The translations under genes were made by a program, and so were the position numbers. The notes beneath the pieces were generated by a model, which was not told where the DNA came from, made no database searches, and saw only the letters and a program-made list of their open reading frames with translations. This document shows positions 9,285 through 19,913 of a stretch of DNA of 64,000 nt, piece after piece (within the stretch, counting starts at the first letter, position 1; each line of letters begins with the position of its first letter). Where the stretch lies: the NCBI RefSeq assembly GCF_029023825.1, contig NZ_CP118957.1:2069794-2133793 (forward strand), in the 5' to 3' direction. Origin of the DNA: Enterococcus saccharolyticus subsp. saccharolyticus. GTDB lineage: Bacteria > Bacillota > Bacilli > Lactobacillales > Enterococcaceae.

Positions 9285-11453
9285 TTAAATATGAATAGTT
9301 CCAACCACTTCGTTCGCTTGAACATTTCCAAAACGTGGGATTTCTAACGTTTCAATTTTATCACTGTTAGTGAAAACTACCATAATTGTTTTTTCTTTAC
9401 CCATTTTTTCGACAACAGCTAGATCCATCGATGCAAGTTTTGTTCCTGCAGTAACTGTTTGTCCTTCTTTAACAAAAACTTCAAAAGCTGTTTCCGTTAA
9501 TTCAACTGTATCAATCCCCATATGAATTAAGATTTCAATGCCGTCTGTTGTCTGCAAGCCCATTGCGTGTTTGCTTGGGAATATACTAATGACTTTCGCA
9601 TCAACTGGTGCTACAACAGTTTCTTGTGCTGGAATAATAGCTAATCCTTCACCCATCATTTTTTGAGAAAATACAGGATCATCAACATCTTCTAGCGCAA
9701 TCAGTTCTCCTGTTGCTACCGCATGAATCGCTTGCTCTTTGCCTAAAAAAGTCGTTTGTTCTTCTGTTGAACTTACTAGATTATTTTTTGGTAAAGGAAT
9801 AGTTGCACCAGATTGTAACAAATCTTCAATATCAGATTTCAAAACATCTGCTTTTGGTCCATAAACGGCTTGCACTCCATTGTCTTTTACAATCAATCCC
9901 ATTGCTCCAGCACGTTTCCAAGCATCTTCTGCTCCGACCTTTTCGCGATTATTGACAGTCACACGTAAACGAGTCATACATGCGTCTACTTCACTAATAT
10001 TTTCTTTACCACCTAACAAATGAATGATTTGAATAACTTGTTCGCTTGCTACACCTTCACTTGTAGTTGCCGTTTCCGTTGCTTCCCCGCCGTCATTGTC
10101 ATAATTTCCATTACGTCCAGGTGTCGCAAAATTGAATTTTTTGATTAAAAAGTTTGCTAAGAAATAAGTTCCTACACCAAACACTACGACACACAGAACA
10201 AAGTTAAGTAGATCGCCACCTAATCCTGCCTTGATCGCTAATGGTGTCCGTGTCAATAACTCAATATTCCCAAAAGAATGTACTCGTAATGGCAAGATAT
10301 CTGCCATTGCAAAAGCTGCCCCTTGGATAAAAGAATACACAATATATAAAGGCATTGCTGCAAACATAAACATGAACTCAAGTGGCTCTGTCACACCTGT
10401 CAAGAAAACTGCCAATGCTGCTGAGAAATACATTGATTTATATTTTGAGCGTTTGTCAGCATCCACATTACGATACATTGCCAAAGCCAAGCCCATTAAA
10501 ATACCAGACGAACCAATCATTTGTCCGACTTTAAAACGTGCAGGTGTCCAATTTTCTAATACAAAAGCATATTGTGATGTGTCACCAGCACCTTTAAGGT
10601 TGATTAAGTCCGTTGCCCAAGCAAGCCATAATGGATCTTGACCAAATACTTGAGTTCCAGCTTGTGCACCAGATAAAATTTCATACGTTCCGCCCAATTG
10701 TGTGTAATTGATTGGGATCGTTAACATATGATGCAAACCAAAAGGTAAAAGTAATCTTTCAAGTGTTCCGTATAAGAATGGTGCTAAAATTGGCGCACTA
10801 TCTTGTGATTGAGCAATCCATAGACCAAAGTTATTAATCCCTGCTTGGATATTTGGCCACACAATAGCAAGAATCAAAGCAACAATTGTAGACCATAAAA
10901 TTACAACAAATGGGACAAAACGTTTCCCATTGAAAAATGATAATGCATCAGGTAATTTTCGATAATTGTAATATTTATTGTAAGCCATCGCACCAACAAA
11001 TCCGGCGATAATCCCAACAAAAACCCCCATATTTAAAGCAGGCGATTCTAAAACACTAGTGAAGAAACCTTTAACCATGATTTTTGTACCAAATAAGGTA
11101 TGAGTAAATGCCTCTTCATTCGCCAACATATCAGTAGTAACACCAAAAATTGCTCCAGTGATTCGATTGATTAATACAAATGAAATCCCTGCAGCAAATG
11201 CACCGCCTGCACGATCTTTTGCCCAACTACCTCCAATAGCTAATGCAAATAAAAGATGTAGATTTCCAATAATTGCCCAACCAATACTCTCAACTACACC
11301 ACCTGTTGTAACTAGTGGTGCAAAATCTGGATTGATTAGTGGTAGTGACTTCCCAATACTAATCATTAACCCTGCAGCTGGCATCACTGCAACAACAACC
11401 ATCAATGCTTTTCCGAATTTTTGCCAAAACTCAAAACTAAACAATTTCTTCAT
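9285..11453 (-). CDS. malT: Maltose-type PTS transporter, EIICBA
   Basis: Imports and phosphorylates maltose (and possibly related disaccharides) across the membrane. It is a 722-residue three-domain protein. The EIIC channel spans residues 1 to about 420, with about ten membrane segments and a TEPLEFMFMF motif. EIIB follows, with its phospho-cysteine near residue 492 (DACMTRLRV). EIIA has its active histidine near residue 644 (LIHMGIDTVEL). The domain order and divergent arrangement with the phosphorylase gene match MalT of E. faecalis rather than a glucose PtsG. A good promoter with a MalR-type operator lies just upstream. Confidence 0.9.
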   Translation of the reverse strand: MKKLFSFEFWQKFGKALMVVVAVMPAAGLMISIGKSLPLINPDFAPLVTTGGVVESIGWAIIGNLHLLFALAIGGSWAKDRAGGAFAAGISFVLINRITGAIFGVTTDMLANEEAFTHTLFGTKIMVKGFFTSVLESPALNMGVFVGIIAGFVGAMAYNKYYNYRKLPDALSFFNGKRFVPFVVILWSTIVALILAIVWPNIQAGINNFGLWIAQSQDSAPILAPFLYGTLERLLLPFGLHHMLTIPINYTQLGGTYEILSGAQAGTQVFGQDPLWLAWATDLINLKGAGDTSQYAFVLENWTPARFKVGQMIGSSGILMGLALAMYRNVDADKRSKYKSMYFSAALAVFLTGVTEPLEFMFMFAAMPLYIVYSFIQGAAFAMADILPLRVHSFGNIELLTRTPLAIKAGLGGDLLNFVLCVVVFGVGTYFLANFLIKKFNFATPGRNGNYDNDGGEATETATTSEGVASEQVIQIIHLLGGKENISEVDACMTRLRVTVNNREKVGAEDAWKRAGAMGLIVKDNGVQAVYGPKADVLKSDIEDLLQSGATIPLPKNNLVSSTEEQTTFLGKEQAIHAVATGELIALEDVDDPVFSQKMMGEGLAIIPAQETVVAPVDAKVISIFPSKHAMGLQTTDGIEILIHMGIDTVELTETAFEVFVKEGQTVTAGTKLASMDLAVVEKMGKEKTIMVVFTNSDKIETLEIPRFGNVQANEVVGTIHI

Positions 11454-11469
11454 GTTCCCTCTCCTTTAC

Positions 11470-11521
11470 GCAATCGGTTTCGCTACATTGCCATTATAGC
11501 TTGGGATTTATTTTTTGTAAA
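11470..11521 (-). promoter_or_regulatory. malT promoter with MalR-like operator
   Basis: On the minus strand, TTTACA (plus 11516-11521) and TATAAT (plus 11493-11498) are separated by 17 bases. GCAATCGGTTTC at 11470-11481 matches 10 of 12 positions of the perfect operator in the malP promoter. It sits just downstream of the -10, where a bound LacI-family repressor would block transcription. Confidence 0.65.
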
Positions 11522-11679
11522 TACTTTATTTTTAATCAGTGCCAAAAAAATTTTTCCTACTTCTATTAGTCTATTTCCCTGCTAATCACATTATTTTTTC
11601 AAAATAACCGTAAACGCTCAGTATTCCGTGCTTTTCTCTTACTCCGTTTAAAATAAAAAGATTTCTTGAATTATTTTTA

Positions 11680-11709
11680 TTGACTAAAGCAATCGATTGC
11701 GTTTATTAT
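11680..11709 (+). promoter_or_regulatory. malP promoter with palindromic MalR operator
   Basis: TTGACT at 11680-11685 and TATTAT at 11704-11709 are separated by 18 bases. The spacer contains the perfect palindrome GCAATCGATTGC at 11689-11700, a typical LacI/GalR-family operator with a central CG. MalR is the obvious candidate to bind it. Confidence 0.75.
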
Positions 11710-11744
11710 GGACGTATCAATATGAATTATCTAGGAGGCAAATC

Positions 11745-14039
11745 ATGAAACAAATCAAACGTCTTTTTCAAATCGACCCATGGAAAATCAAAACGAATCA
11801 ACTAAACAAAGATGAACTACGTCTACAAGAGTCCCTTACTAGTATCGGAAATGGTTACATGGGTATGCGTGGCAACTTTGAAGAAAGCTATTCTGGCGAC
11901 CATCACCAAGGAACATATCTTGCAGGGGTTTGGTATCCGGACAAAACGCGAGTTGGTTGGTGGAAAAACGGCTACCCAGAATATTTCGGTAAAGTAATCA
12001 ACGCCGTGAATTTTATCGCAATGGATCTACTGATTGATGACCAACCAATCGACTTAGCAACACACCAGCCAGAAGATTTTTATCTAGAATTAGATATGAA
12101 GAACGGGCTACTATCACGTCAATTTACGATCACTACTGACACAAATAAAGTACGCTTTTCTTTCGAACGTTTTCTAAGTATATCTAAAAAAGAAGCTGCG
12201 TTTATTCACTTGACTGTTGAAATGCTTGAAGGCACAGGTACAATCAAGCTTCGTTCAAAATTAGACGGAGATGTTCAAAATGAAGACAGTAATTATGAAG
12301 AACATTTTTGGTTGCCAATTGCAGTCGGTTCAAAAGAAACGATTGGCTATTTAACTACCGAAACAATCCCTAATAACTTTGGAATTGAAACTTTCACTGT
12401 AACTTCTGCCATGCGTCATTTAATTGATGGTGAGCTAGCTTTACCAACATATGAAGAAACTGAATTGACTTTATCAGCAACATTCACCAAAACATTACAG
12501 GCTGGCGAATCGTTCACTATTGATAAAGAAGTCATTGTTTTAACCAGTCGCGATGTCGAAAAAGAAAAACAAGTTCAACGAGCAATCGAGATGCTTACTC
12601 AGCTTGATCAAACCTATGCACAAGAAAAATCAGATCAAACAGCAGCATGGGCAAAACGTTGGGAACTGGCTGACGTTGTCATCAAAGGCGATGATGAAGC
12701 ACAGCAAGGAATCCGTTTCAATCTTTTCCAACTATTTTCAACTTATTATGGAGAAGATCAACGATTGAACATTGGACCAAAAGGATTTACTGGTGAAAAA
12801 TATGGTGGTGCAACTTATTGGGACACTGAAGCTTACGCTGTACCACTTTATTTAGCTTTAGCTAAACCAGAAGTAACAAAAAACCTTTTGAAATATCGTC
12901 ACAACCAATTGCCACAAGCTATTCACAACGCGCAACAGCAAGGATTAAAAGGCGCACTTTATCCAATGGTTACCTTCACAGGTATCGAATGCCACAATGA
13001 GTGGGAAATCACTTTCGAAGAAATCCATCGAAATGGCGCGATTGCTTATGCTATTTATAACTATACAAATTATACTGGCGATCAAGAATACTTGAAAAAA
13101 GAGGGCTTAGAAGTCTTAGCTGAAATCGCACGTTTTTGGGCAGATCGCGTTCACTTCTCAAAACGACAAAATAAATACATGATTCATGGAGTTACTGGAC
13201 CAAACGAATATGAAAACAATATCAATAACAACTGGTACACGAACACGATTGCTGCTTGGGTCTTACGTTACACAGCTGAAAAGTATTCTGAGTTCAAAAA
13301 AGAAGCGACTGCAACGATTTCTGACGAAGAGTTAGCGAAATGGACAGAAATTGCCACAAACATGTACTTCCCGACAGATCAAGAATTAGGAATTTTTGTA
13401 CAACATGATACTTTCTTAGACAAGGATCTACAACCAGTAACAGCTCTTTCTCCAAATGACTTACCTTTGAATCAACATTGGTCTTGGGATAAAATTTTAC
13501 GTTCTTGCTTCATCAAGCAAGCAGATGTTTTACAAGGAATCTATTTCTTCAATGATCAATTCACAACTGAAGAGAAACGTCGTAATTTTGATTTTTATGA
13601 GCCAATGACCGTTCATGAGTCATCTCTTTCTCCAAGCATCCATGCCATTTTGGCTGCAGAATTGGGGATGGAAGATAAAGCAGTTGAAATGTACCAACGT
13701 ACTGCACGTTTAGATCTGGATAATTATAATAATGATACCGAAGACGGGCTTCACATTACTTCAATGACCGGCAGTTGGTTAGCGATCGTTCAAGGTTTTG
13801 CGCAAATGAAAACAGACCACGAAACATTAAGTTTTGCACCATTTTTGCCTAAAACTTGGGAAGCCTATTCTTTCCATATCAATTATCGGAATCGTTTGAT
13901 CTCTGTTGTTGTTGATAACAATCAAGTCACTTTCACTTTACTAGAAGGTGAACCGTTAACTTTCGTTGTCTATAACAAAACCTATGAATTAGCAAATACA
14001 CTATCTCTATCACTTAGAAAGGAAGATGAAAATGTTTAA
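11745..14039 (+). CDS. malP: Maltose phosphorylase (GH65)
   Basis: Splits maltose (or maltose 6'-phosphate in the enterococcal pathway) with phosphate to give beta-glucose 1-phosphate and glucose (or glucose 6-phosphate). It is a 764-residue GH65 protein: an N-terminal beta-sandwich, a linker, then the alpha/alpha barrel carrying the general acid within [18 protein letters not shown] and the [16 protein letters not shown] segment, and a small C-terminal sheet. The start at 11745 follows an AGGAGG site; the earlier in-frame methionine at 11697 lies inside the promoter. Its stop overlaps the start of the next gene, so translation is probably coupled. Confidence 0.93.
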   Translation: MKQIKRLFQIDPWKIKTNQLNKDELRLQESLTSIGNGYMGMRGNFEESYSGDHHQGTYLAGVWYPDKTRVGWWKNGYPEYFGKVINAVNFIAMDLLIDDQPIDLATHQPEDFYLELDMKNGLLSRQFTITTDTNKVRFSFERFLSISKKEAAFIHLTVEMLEGTGTIKLRSKLDGDVQNEDSNYEEHFWLPIAVGSKETIGYLTTETIPNNFGIETFTVTSAMRHLIDGELALPTYEETELTLSATFTKTLQAGESFTIDKEVIVLTSRDVEKEKQVQRAIEMLTQLDQTYAQEKSDQTAAWAKRWELADVVIKGDDEAQQGIRFNLFQLFSTYYGEDQRLNIGPKGFTGEKYGGATYWDTEAYAVPLYLALAKPEVTKNLLKYRHNQLPQAIHNAQQQGLKGALYPMVTFTGIECHNEWEITFEEIHRNGAIAYAIYNYTNYTGDQEYLKKEGLEVLAEIARFWADRVHFSKRQNKYMIHGVTGPNEYENNINNNWYTNTIAAWVLRYTAEKYSEFKKEATATISDEELAKWTEIATNMYFPTDQELGIFVQHDTFLDKDLQPVTALSPNDLPLNQHWSWDKILRSCFIKQADVLQGIYFFNDQFTTEEKRRNFDFYEPMTVHESSLSPSIHAILAAELGMEDKAVEMYQRTARLDLDNYNNDTEDGLHITSMTGSWLAIVQGFAQMKTDHETLSFAPFLPKTWEAYSFHINYRNRLISVVVDNNQVTFTLLEGEPLTFVVYNKTYELANTLSLSLRKEDENV

Positions 14040-14697
14040 GGGCGTTTTATTTGACCTAGACGGCGTTATTACTGATACAGCTGAGTATCACTATCAAGCT
14101 TGGAAAAAACTTGGTGAAGAAATCGGTATTTCAATTGATCGCTCATTCAACGAGCAGTTAAAGGGTGTTAGCCGTGAAGACTCTTTATCTTTAATGCTAC
14201 GTTATGGAAATAAAGAGAACGATTTTACAGCTGAAGAATTGGCTGAGCTGGCTCAAAGAAAAAACGATTATTACTTGGAAATGATTCAAGCAATTACGCC
14301 CAAAGACGTTTATCCGGGAATTTTAGAACTACTAGCAGACTTGAAAACAGCGAAGATTAAAATCGCTCTTGCTTCAGCAAGTAAAAACGGGCCTTTCTTA
14401 CTTCAAAAAATGAACTTAACTTCTTATTTCGACGCAATCGCAGATCCTGAGAAGATTGCTCATGGTAAGCCAGCACCAGATATTTTTTTGTTGGCTGCTA
14501 AAGAAGTAGGCTTAACAACAAAAGAATGTCTTGGTATTGAAGATGCGCGAGCTGGAATCCAAGCAATTGTGGCGAGTGGCGCTCAACCCGTGGGCGTTGG
14601 TCAAAAGAAAGACCTGGGTGAAAATATTCCAATCGTTTCTGACACAACCGAATTAACACTAGCTTACCTTAAAGAAGTGTGGCGAGAACATGAATAA
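14032..14697 (+). CDS. pgmB: Beta-phosphoglucomutase
   Basis: Interconverts beta-glucose 1-phosphate, the product of the phosphorylase, and glucose 6-phosphate. It is a 221-residue HAD-superfamily enzyme with the nucleophile and acid in FDLDGVITD (D8, D10), LASASKNG as motif II, and EDARAGIQA as motif IV; the GVSREDSL cap segment is typical of beta-PGM. ATG 14032 (MFKGVLF) is preferred to ATG 14026 because the AAAGGAAG site lies too close to the first. It corresponds to malB of the E. faecalis locus and overlaps malP by a few bases and the mutarotase gene by eight. Confidence 0.92.
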   Translation: MFKGVLFDLDGVITDTAEYHYQAWKKLGEEIGISIDRSFNEQLKGVSREDSLSLMLRYGNKENDFTAEELAELAQRKNDYYLEMIQAITPKDVYPGILELLADLKTAKIKIALASASKNGPFLLQKMNLTSYFDAIADPEKIAHGKPAPDIFLLAAKEVGLTTKECLGIEDARAGIQAIVASGAQPVGVGQKKDLGENIPIVSDTTELTLAYLKEVWREHE

Positions 14698-15697
14698 ACC
14701 GAACATCCGCGTTACACCAATTACTCACAATTTAAAAAAAATCACTTTAAAGAACGACTTTTTAACAGTCGTTCTTCTCAATTATGGTGCTCGTCTTCAT
14801 CAAATATTTGCACCTGACAAAGAAGGAAACGTTGAAAACATCTTGTTAAGTTATGATAACTACGAAGATGTTTTAGCTGATAAAAGTTTTTTTGGTGCAA
14901 CTGTCGGTCCTGTCGCGGGGAGAATCCGCGACGGCAAATGGAAAAATCACCAACTTGAAAAAAACAATGGCACACATCACATTCACGGCGGAACAAATGG
15001 CTGGTCTTTTCAATATTGGGACATCGAAATTTTTGAAGAACCTGATGCAATCGGCGTGGTCTTTTATTTAAAAGATACTTTTTCTGGTTACCCAGGCCCA
15101 ATAAAAGCTACCGTAACGTATCGTTTACAGAATAATCAGCTTGAAATGACCACGAAAACAACCAGTAACGTGACCACCATTACTAATCCAACCAACCATG
15201 CTTATTTCAATCTTTCAGGTAATGGACAAAGAGATATTTTAACGCATTCTTTGACGCTAAACACCTTAGGAATGTTGGAGTTGGATTCTGACAAATTACC
15301 CACAGGAAATTTACTCGAAGAAAGCGACTTATGTATAAACTTCAAGAAAAAAAATTTGCTAAAACAAATTCTCGATGCTTACCCAGTTGGTTTGGATGAT
15401 GTTTTTTTATTACGTTATCCTAAAGTAACTAAACCTTCACTTCTTCTAGAAGAAAAGCAATCAGGTAGACAGATGGCTGTAGCAACTTCTAACAAAAGTG
15501 TAGTATTATTTTCTACGACTGGTTTTCATGCTGATTTTAAATTGAATGGTCAGAAAATGCATTCAAACTACGGATTAGCTATTGAACCACAGGAAGTACC
15601 CGACATCGTTCACTTTCCAGAATGGGGATCTATTACACTACATCCTGGTCAAGAACGCGTTACCCAAACAATTTATCAATTTATGACTACCTCATAG
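14690..15697 (+). CDS. malM: Aldose 1-epimerase (mutarotase)
   Basis: Speeds interconversion of the alpha and beta anomers of the glucose formed by maltose phosphorolysis. It is 335 residues and shows the GalM fold motifs: [12 protein letters not shown] near the N-terminus, [24 protein letters not shown] with the catalytic histidine, [12 protein letters not shown] with the second histidine, and [12 protein letters not shown] with the catalytic glutamate. It overlaps pgmB by eight bases, so the three genes form one coupled operon with malR downstream. This is malM in the E. faecalis naming. Confidence 0.88.
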   Translation: MNKPNIRVTPITHNLKKITLKNDFLTVVLLNYGARLHQIFAPDKEGNVENILLSYDNYEDVLADKSFFGATVGPVAGRIRDGKWKNHQLEKNNGTHHIHGGTNGWSFQYWDIEIFEEPDAIGVVFYLKDTFSGYPGPIKATVTYRLQNNQLEMTTKTTSNVTTITNPTNHAYFNLSGNGQRDILTHSLTLNTLGMLELDSDKLPTGNLLEESDLCINFKKKNLLKQILDAYPVGLDDVFLLRYPKVTKPSLLLEEKQSGRQMAVATSNKSVVLFSTTGFHADFKLNGQKMHSNYGLAIEPQEVPDIVHFPEWGSITLHPGQERVTQTIYQFMTTS

Positions 15698-15721
15698 TTA
15701 CAAGAAAGGCGTGGCAAAATA

Positions 15722-16419
15722 ATGGCTATCACTGTAAAAGATGTCGCAAAAAAAGCAGGCGTTGCTACTTCAACCGTTTCGCGTGTAATCAACGATCACC
15801 CAAGCATCTCGGACACAACCAAGAAAAAAGTCCGTAAAGTGATGGATGACCTTTTCTATGTTCCAAACATGACTGCCAGAAATCTCGGAAAGCGGATATC
15901 CAATGCCGTTGGTGTTATTTTGCCCCCACTGGATTCTAAAGAAAGACTTGGCAATCCGTTCTATCTTGAAATTATGGAAGCAATTAATGACGAAGCTAGG
16001 CTTTATGACATGACAACAGCGATTGCAGCAGCTAAAAGTTTTGAGCTTTTGCTCGAGAACGTCAAACGCATGCACCTCCAAAAGCAAGTTGATGGCTTCA
16101 TTCTCGTTTATTCAGATAGCGCTGATCCAGTGATTGAGTATTTATACGAGAACCAGATTCCGTTTACCTTGATTGGACAACCTTATCAACATGAAAATAA
16201 TATTGTTTATGTCGATAACGACAATCAACTACTTGGAAAACAAGCAACCGAATTTTTAATCCAAAATGGGCATAAAAATATCTTATTTGTCACAAATACT
16301 ACGCATGAAAGTTTATACTTTGAGCGGTATTTTGGTTACCAAAAAGCGCTGACGCTTAATCAATTCCCCACTTTCCCTAGCGTCGTCTTGGAAAAGCCAG
16401 AAGACTATCTGACTTTTAA
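15722..16419 (+). pseudogene. malR: malR 5' part: LacI-family maltose repressor, interrupted
   Basis: N-terminal two thirds of a LacI/GalR repressor. The helix-turn-helix is intact (VKDVAKKAGVATSTVSRVINDHPSIS), followed by the hinge and most of the periplasmic-binding-type core (AVGVILPP, FTLIGQP). The frame breaks after codon 232 where an IS200/IS605-family element begins at 16420. As it stands, a 233-residue product ending EDYLTFN would be made. The missing end is at 20071-20431, and joining base 16419 to 20071 restores the frame exactly. A truncated LacI protein keeps the DNA-binding part but loses dimer contacts and effector response, so regulation is probably lost. Confidence 0.88.
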
Positions 16420-16575
16420 CTAAATTAGGCATTCGGGGCTGTGACATAAGTCCCTAACAAAAAAGTGCATGAAATGACGAAAAACCGTTCATTTCACGCG
16501 CTTTTTTAGTTAAAATAAAAGAAGCACAGGATGGACCCTGTGCTTCAAACATTTAATCCTGAAAGGACTAAAAAT

Positions 16576-18126
16576 ATGCATACCTATTATAACATGGATC
16601 AACTCACTTTGGACTTATCAACTTCATTTTCTCCCAAAGAAAATCATGTCGCTGTTTTCATCAACGAATTAGTTGAATCTCTTCAAATCAATGAGCCGTA
16701 TCTTTTTGGACGCCCCAGAGAATATGACCTAGGTGCGATGATGAAGCTGGTTCTGTTTGCCTATACGAGAGAAACCTTCACCAGTCGCAAGATTGAGCGC
16801 TTGGCTGAAGAAAATTTATATGCCCGTTGGTTGACCCAAGAACGTGTCCCTTCTTATCGAACGATTGCCCGTTTCTGCGTGTCCAATGATGTGCAGGAAC
16901 TGACGAATAAAGGATTAACACATCTGACCGAGTATCTTCGCGCGCGCAATCTGATTGATGATGCGTTGTTTATCGATGGCACGAAAATTCTAGCCGATGC
17001 CAATAAATATAGCTTTGTCTGGAAGAAAAACACGATCCGTTTTGATCAGATGAATCGTGAAAAACTCCTTTTATTGATGACGGAATTAAAAGAAGCTTAT
17101 GCAGTAAAAGAGATTCCCGAAGGGACTTCCCTTACACTAGACATGGTAGATGAGCTGTTGACACGAATGGAACTGAGATTGGAAGAAATTGAAAAAGAAG
17201 TCCAGTCAACGAAACGAATTTCACCTAATCCCGCAAAAAAACAGCGCAGAACGCTAAAAAGTCAAGTACGCAAATTAACTGAAAAACGAGAGAAGCTGAT
17301 TGAACACCAAAATCAGTTTTCTATTTATGGTGCCAGAAATAGTTACTCAAAGACCGATCATGACGCTACTTTCATGCGCGTGAAAGAAGATCATATGATG
17401 AATGGTCAATTAAAGCCAGCCTACAATTTACAAATCGCTACTTGTAATCAATTTGTTTTAGGATATGATGTTTTTCAAAACCCAACTGACACTAGAACCT
17501 TACAACCATTACTTGAAAAAATGAATGTGACTAACCAATCACATCGATATATTGTCGCAGACGCAGGGTATGGCTCTGAAAGTAATTATCGATATCTAGA
17601 AGATGAACTCCCTCAACATACCGCGCTTATTCCCTACGGGACTTTTTTAAAAGAGAAAAGTAAAAAGTGGAAAACCGATGAGCAAAAAATAATGAACTGG
17701 ACTTACAGTGAACAGGAAGATTACTATATCGATCCTAAAGGTGTGCGATTTAATTTTCATGTCTATCGCAAAAGAACCGATAAAGATGGATTTATTCGAG
17801 ATTTTAAAGAATATCAAGCAGAAAAAATCGATTTAAATCAAGAAGTGATTCCCGCAGCTTTAACACCGAAGGGGTATATTAGAAAAATTACTGTAAACCC
17901 TGCTTGGGAATATCATAAAGCCAAACAAAATGAGCTTCTTTCTACCCCTGAAACCGGAAAGGTTTATAGTCGCAGGAAGATCGATGTAGAAACAGTCTTC
18001 GGATTTATGAAGGCTTGTTTAGGTTTCACTCGATTCACAGTGCGAGGGTTAGATAATGTAAGAAAGCAATCAGGGTTACTGATTACGGCAATCAATATGA
18101 TGAAACTGGCAAAAATAAGTAATTAA
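16576..18126 (+). CDS. IS1182 family transposase
   Basis: A 516-residue DDE transposase. The N-terminal half has the DUF772-type helix-turn-helix region (YLFGRPREYDLGAMMKLVLF, YRTIARFC). The catalytic core has the first aspartate in DALFIDGTKILADANK, the second in YIVADAGYGSE, and the glutamate in KIDVETVFGFMKACLGF. The ATG at 16576 (MHTYYNMDQL) has GAAAGGA eight bases upstream; an earlier in-frame ATG at 16531 is possible but less well placed. The gene looks intact. It is the only gene of the nested element. Confidence 0.9.
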   Translation: MHTYYNMDQLTLDLSTSFSPKENHVAVFINELVESLQINEPYLFGRPREYDLGAMMKLVLFAYTRETFTSRKIERLAEENLYARWLTQERVPSYRTIARFCVSNDVQELTNKGLTHLTEYLRARNLIDDALFIDGTKILADANKYSFVWKKNTIRFDQMNREKLLLLMTELKEAYAVKEIPEGTSLTLDMVDELLTRMELRLEEIEKEVQSTKRISPNPAKKQRRTLKSQVRKLTEKREKLIEHQNQFSIYGARNSYSKTDHDATFMRVKEDHMMNGQLKPAYNLQIATCNQFVLGYDVFQNPTDTRTLQPLLEKMNVTNQSHRYIVADAGYGSESNYRYLEDELPQHTALIPYGTFLKEKSKKWKTDEQKIMNWTYSEQEDYYIDPKGVRFNFHVYRKRTDKDGFIRDFKEYQAEKIDLNQEVIPAALTPKGYIRKITVNPAWEYHKAKQNELLSTPETGKVYSRRKIDVETVFGFMKACLGFTRFTVRGLDNVRKQSGLLITAINMMKLAKISN

Positions 18127-18144
18127 ACCAACCAATTATACTAA

Positions 18145-18196
18145 AAAAACAAAATGCACGCGAAAATATTTTTATTTTCGCGTGCATTTTGTTTTT
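18145..18196. terminator. Long hairpin inside the right end of the IS1182 element
   Basis: About 24 bases (18145-18168) pair perfectly with 18173-18196 around a TTTT loop, with A-runs and T-runs at the base. It should end transposase transcription and shield the element from outside transcription. Confidence 0.8.
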
Positions 18197-18288
18197 ATCG
18201 AGGACGTAACTAACTTATGTCACAGCCCCGAATGCCGTTCGGTATGAGGGTTGTCTTTGGCAACTCGAAAACCGACATATATGGCGGT

Positions 18289-18318
18289 TTGCCTTTTTAT
18301 TTCGTCTCATGTTATAAT
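18289..18318 (+). promoter_or_regulatory. Promoter of tnpA in the IS200/IS605 element
   Basis: TTGCCT at 18289-18294 and a perfect TATAAT at 18313-18318 are separated by 18 bases, 31 bases before tnpA. The same sequence precedes tnpA in copy 2 (about 50691-50720). Confidence 0.5.
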
Positions 18319-18349
18319 CAGTCTATACAAGAAATGAGCTGATATAACA

Positions 18350-18754
18350 ATGGAATTAGATACAAATAACCATTCAGTGTTTCTTCTTTATTACCACCTT
18401 GTTTTAGTTACGAAATATCGTAAACAAGTGATTGATGATGAAATATCTGATTATGCTAAAGGTACTTTTGAAAGAATTTCAAAATCGTATCATATTACTT
18501 TAGTTGAGTGGAATCATGATAAAGACCATATTCACATTATGTTCAAAGCGCAACCAAAAACGGAATTGACAAAATTCATTAACGCCTATAAAAGTGCCAG
18601 TTCACGTTTGATAAAACGAGACTTTCCAAGGGTCAAACAGTTTCTTTGGAAAGAAATGTTCTGGTCTAAAAGTTTTTGTCTTTTGACAACCAGCGGTGCA
18701 CCCATCGACGTCATAAAGAAATATATTCAGAATCAAGGGAACAATCATAAATAG
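18350..18754 (+). CDS. tnpA: IS200/IS605-type Y1 transposase TnpA (copy 1)
   Basis: A 134-residue HUH single-strand transposase that cuts and rejoins element ends through a 5'-phosphotyrosine. The metal-binding HUH motif is H60-I-H62 (DKDHIHIMF) and the nucleophile is Y125 (VIKKYIQNQ). It differs from copy 2 at residue 115, where this copy has serine in place of glycine in the TTGGAPID motif that is usually glycine in the family. The change lies near the active-site helix and may weaken activity. The left end this enzyme must recognise is also missing here. Confidence 0.9.
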   Translation: MELDTNNHSVFLLYYHLVLVTKYRKQVIDDEISDYAKGTFERISKSYHITLVEWNHDKDHIHIMFKAQPKTELTKFINAYKSASSRLIKRDFPRVKQFLWKEMFWSKSFCLLTTSGAPIDVIKKYIQNQGNNHK

Positions 18755-18770
18755 AAAGCAGGTGAGCCTT

Positions 18771-19913
18771 ATGAAACGACTGAAAGCATACAAATTTAGA
18801 TTATATCCAACAGAAGAACAAGAGATTTACTTTGCTAAGTCTTTCGGTTGCGTCCGCAAGGTGTACAACCTAATGCTTGACGATCGGATGAAAACTTATG
18901 AAGAGACTAAGAATGATCCCTCTAAAAAAATGAGTTTTCCAACACCTGCGAAATATAAAAAGGATTTTCCGTTTTTGAAAGAAGTGGATAGTCTTGCTCT
19001 AGCCAATGCTCAACTCAATTTAGATAAAGCCTACAAGAATTTCTTTCGTGATAAAACCGTTGGATTTCCTCAATTCAAAAGCAAGAAAAATCCTGTTCAA
19101 AGTTATACAACCAACAATCAAAACGGAACAATCGCTTTGATAGATAATAAATTGATCAAAATTCCTAAGTTGAAATCTTTAGTTCGAATCAAGCTACACC
19201 GTCAACCACAAGGCCTTATCAAATCTGCTACAATATCTCGTCATGCAAGCGGTAAATACTATGTTTCTATTCTTTGTGAAGAAGAAATTATAGAACATCC
19301 TAAAACCAATTCTGCGATTGGTATTGACTTGGGTATTACGGACTTTGCCATCCTTTCTGACGGTCAAAAAATTGATAATAATAAATTCACGTCTAAAATG
19401 GCAAAGAAGCTCAAACGTGAACAACGTAAGTTGTCAAGGCGCGCCTTGTTAGCTAAAAAGAAGGGAATCAATCTTTTTGAAGCGAAGAATTACCAAAAGC
19501 AAAAACGAAAAGTAGCACGTTTGCACGAGAAAGTAATGAATCAACGTACTGATTTTCTGAATAAGTTGAGTACAGAAATTATCAAAAATCACGATATTAT
19601 CTGTATTGAAGACTTAAACATAAAAGGTATGTTGCGTAATCATAAATTAGCAAAAAGTATTTCTGATGTATCGTGGTCTAAATTTGTGACGAAACTACAA
19701 TACAAAGCTGACTGGTATGGACGTGAAATTATCAAAATTGATAAATGGTTTCCGTCTAGTCAAATCTGTTCAGAATGCGGACATACAGACGGCAAGAAAT
19801 CGCTCGACATTCGAGAATGGACTTGTCCTATTTGTCATACGCAACATGACCGAGACATCAACGCTAGTATCAATATTTTGACCGAAGGTCTACGAATACA
19901 AGCGTTGGCTTAG
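18771..19913 (+). CDS. tnpB: TnpB RNA-guided nuclease (copy 1)
   Basis: A 380-residue TnpB/OrfB protein, the ancestral relative of Cas12. Known TnpB proteins use a right-end RNA to cut DNA next to a target-adjacent motif and so help the transposon persist. The RuvC triad is visible as D186 (GIDLGITDF), E280 (IEDLNIKGM) and D362 (RDINASINI). A zinc ribbon lies between them (C333, C336, C352, C355). An N-terminal helix-turn-helix-like segment starts LKAYKFRLYPTEEQ. ATG 18771 follows AGGTGAG. The protein is identical to that of copy 2; only silent changes distinguish the genes. Confidence 0.92.
   Translation: MKRLKAYKFRLYPTEEQEIYFAKSFGCVRKVYNLMLDDRMKTYEETKNDPSKKMSFPTPAKYKKDFPFLKEVDSLALANAQLNLDKAYKNFFRDKTVGFPQFKSKKNPVQSYTTNNQNGTIALIDNKLIKIPKLKSLVRIKLHRQPQGLIKSATISRHASGKYYVSILCEEEIIEHPKTNSAIGIDLGITDFAILSDGQKIDNNKFTSKMAKKLKREQRKLSRRALLAKKKGINLFEAKNYQKQKRKVARLHEKVMNQRTDFLNKLSTEIIKNHDIICIEDLNIKGMLRNHKLAKSISDVSWSKFVTKLQYKADWYGREIIKIDKWFPSSQICSECGHTDGKKSLDIREWTCPICHTQHDRDINASINILTEGLRIQALA

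Larger units (their letters stand above)
16431..18233 (+). mobile_element. IS1182-family insertion sequence nested in the IS200/IS605-type element
   Basis: An 1.8-kb element bounded by inverted repeats: ATTCGGGGCTGTGACATAAGT at the left, and its exact complement at the right end (18213-18233). The outer few bases (GGC/GCC) also match, so the exact ends are uncertain by about three to four bases. It contains one transposase gene. Strong hairpins lie inside each end (about 16460-16507 and 18145-18196) and probably block transcription entering or leaving. No direct target repeat was recognised. Confidence 0.85.

Noticed and set aside
10231-11499. Rightward open frames opposite malT
   Set aside because: They are long only because of the codon composition of malT, lack ribosome sites and show no known domain.
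11605-11622. CcpA cre site in the malT-malP intergenic region
   Set aside because: CGTAAACGCTCA resembles the core of a cre site, but one half is poorly matched; too weak to annotate without genome-wide comparison.
16431-18233. Target-site duplication for the IS1182 element
   Set aside because: The bases outside the repeats (GGC and GCC) are an inverted, not direct, repeat, and the comparison with copy 2 shows a replacement of 35 bases, not a duplication.
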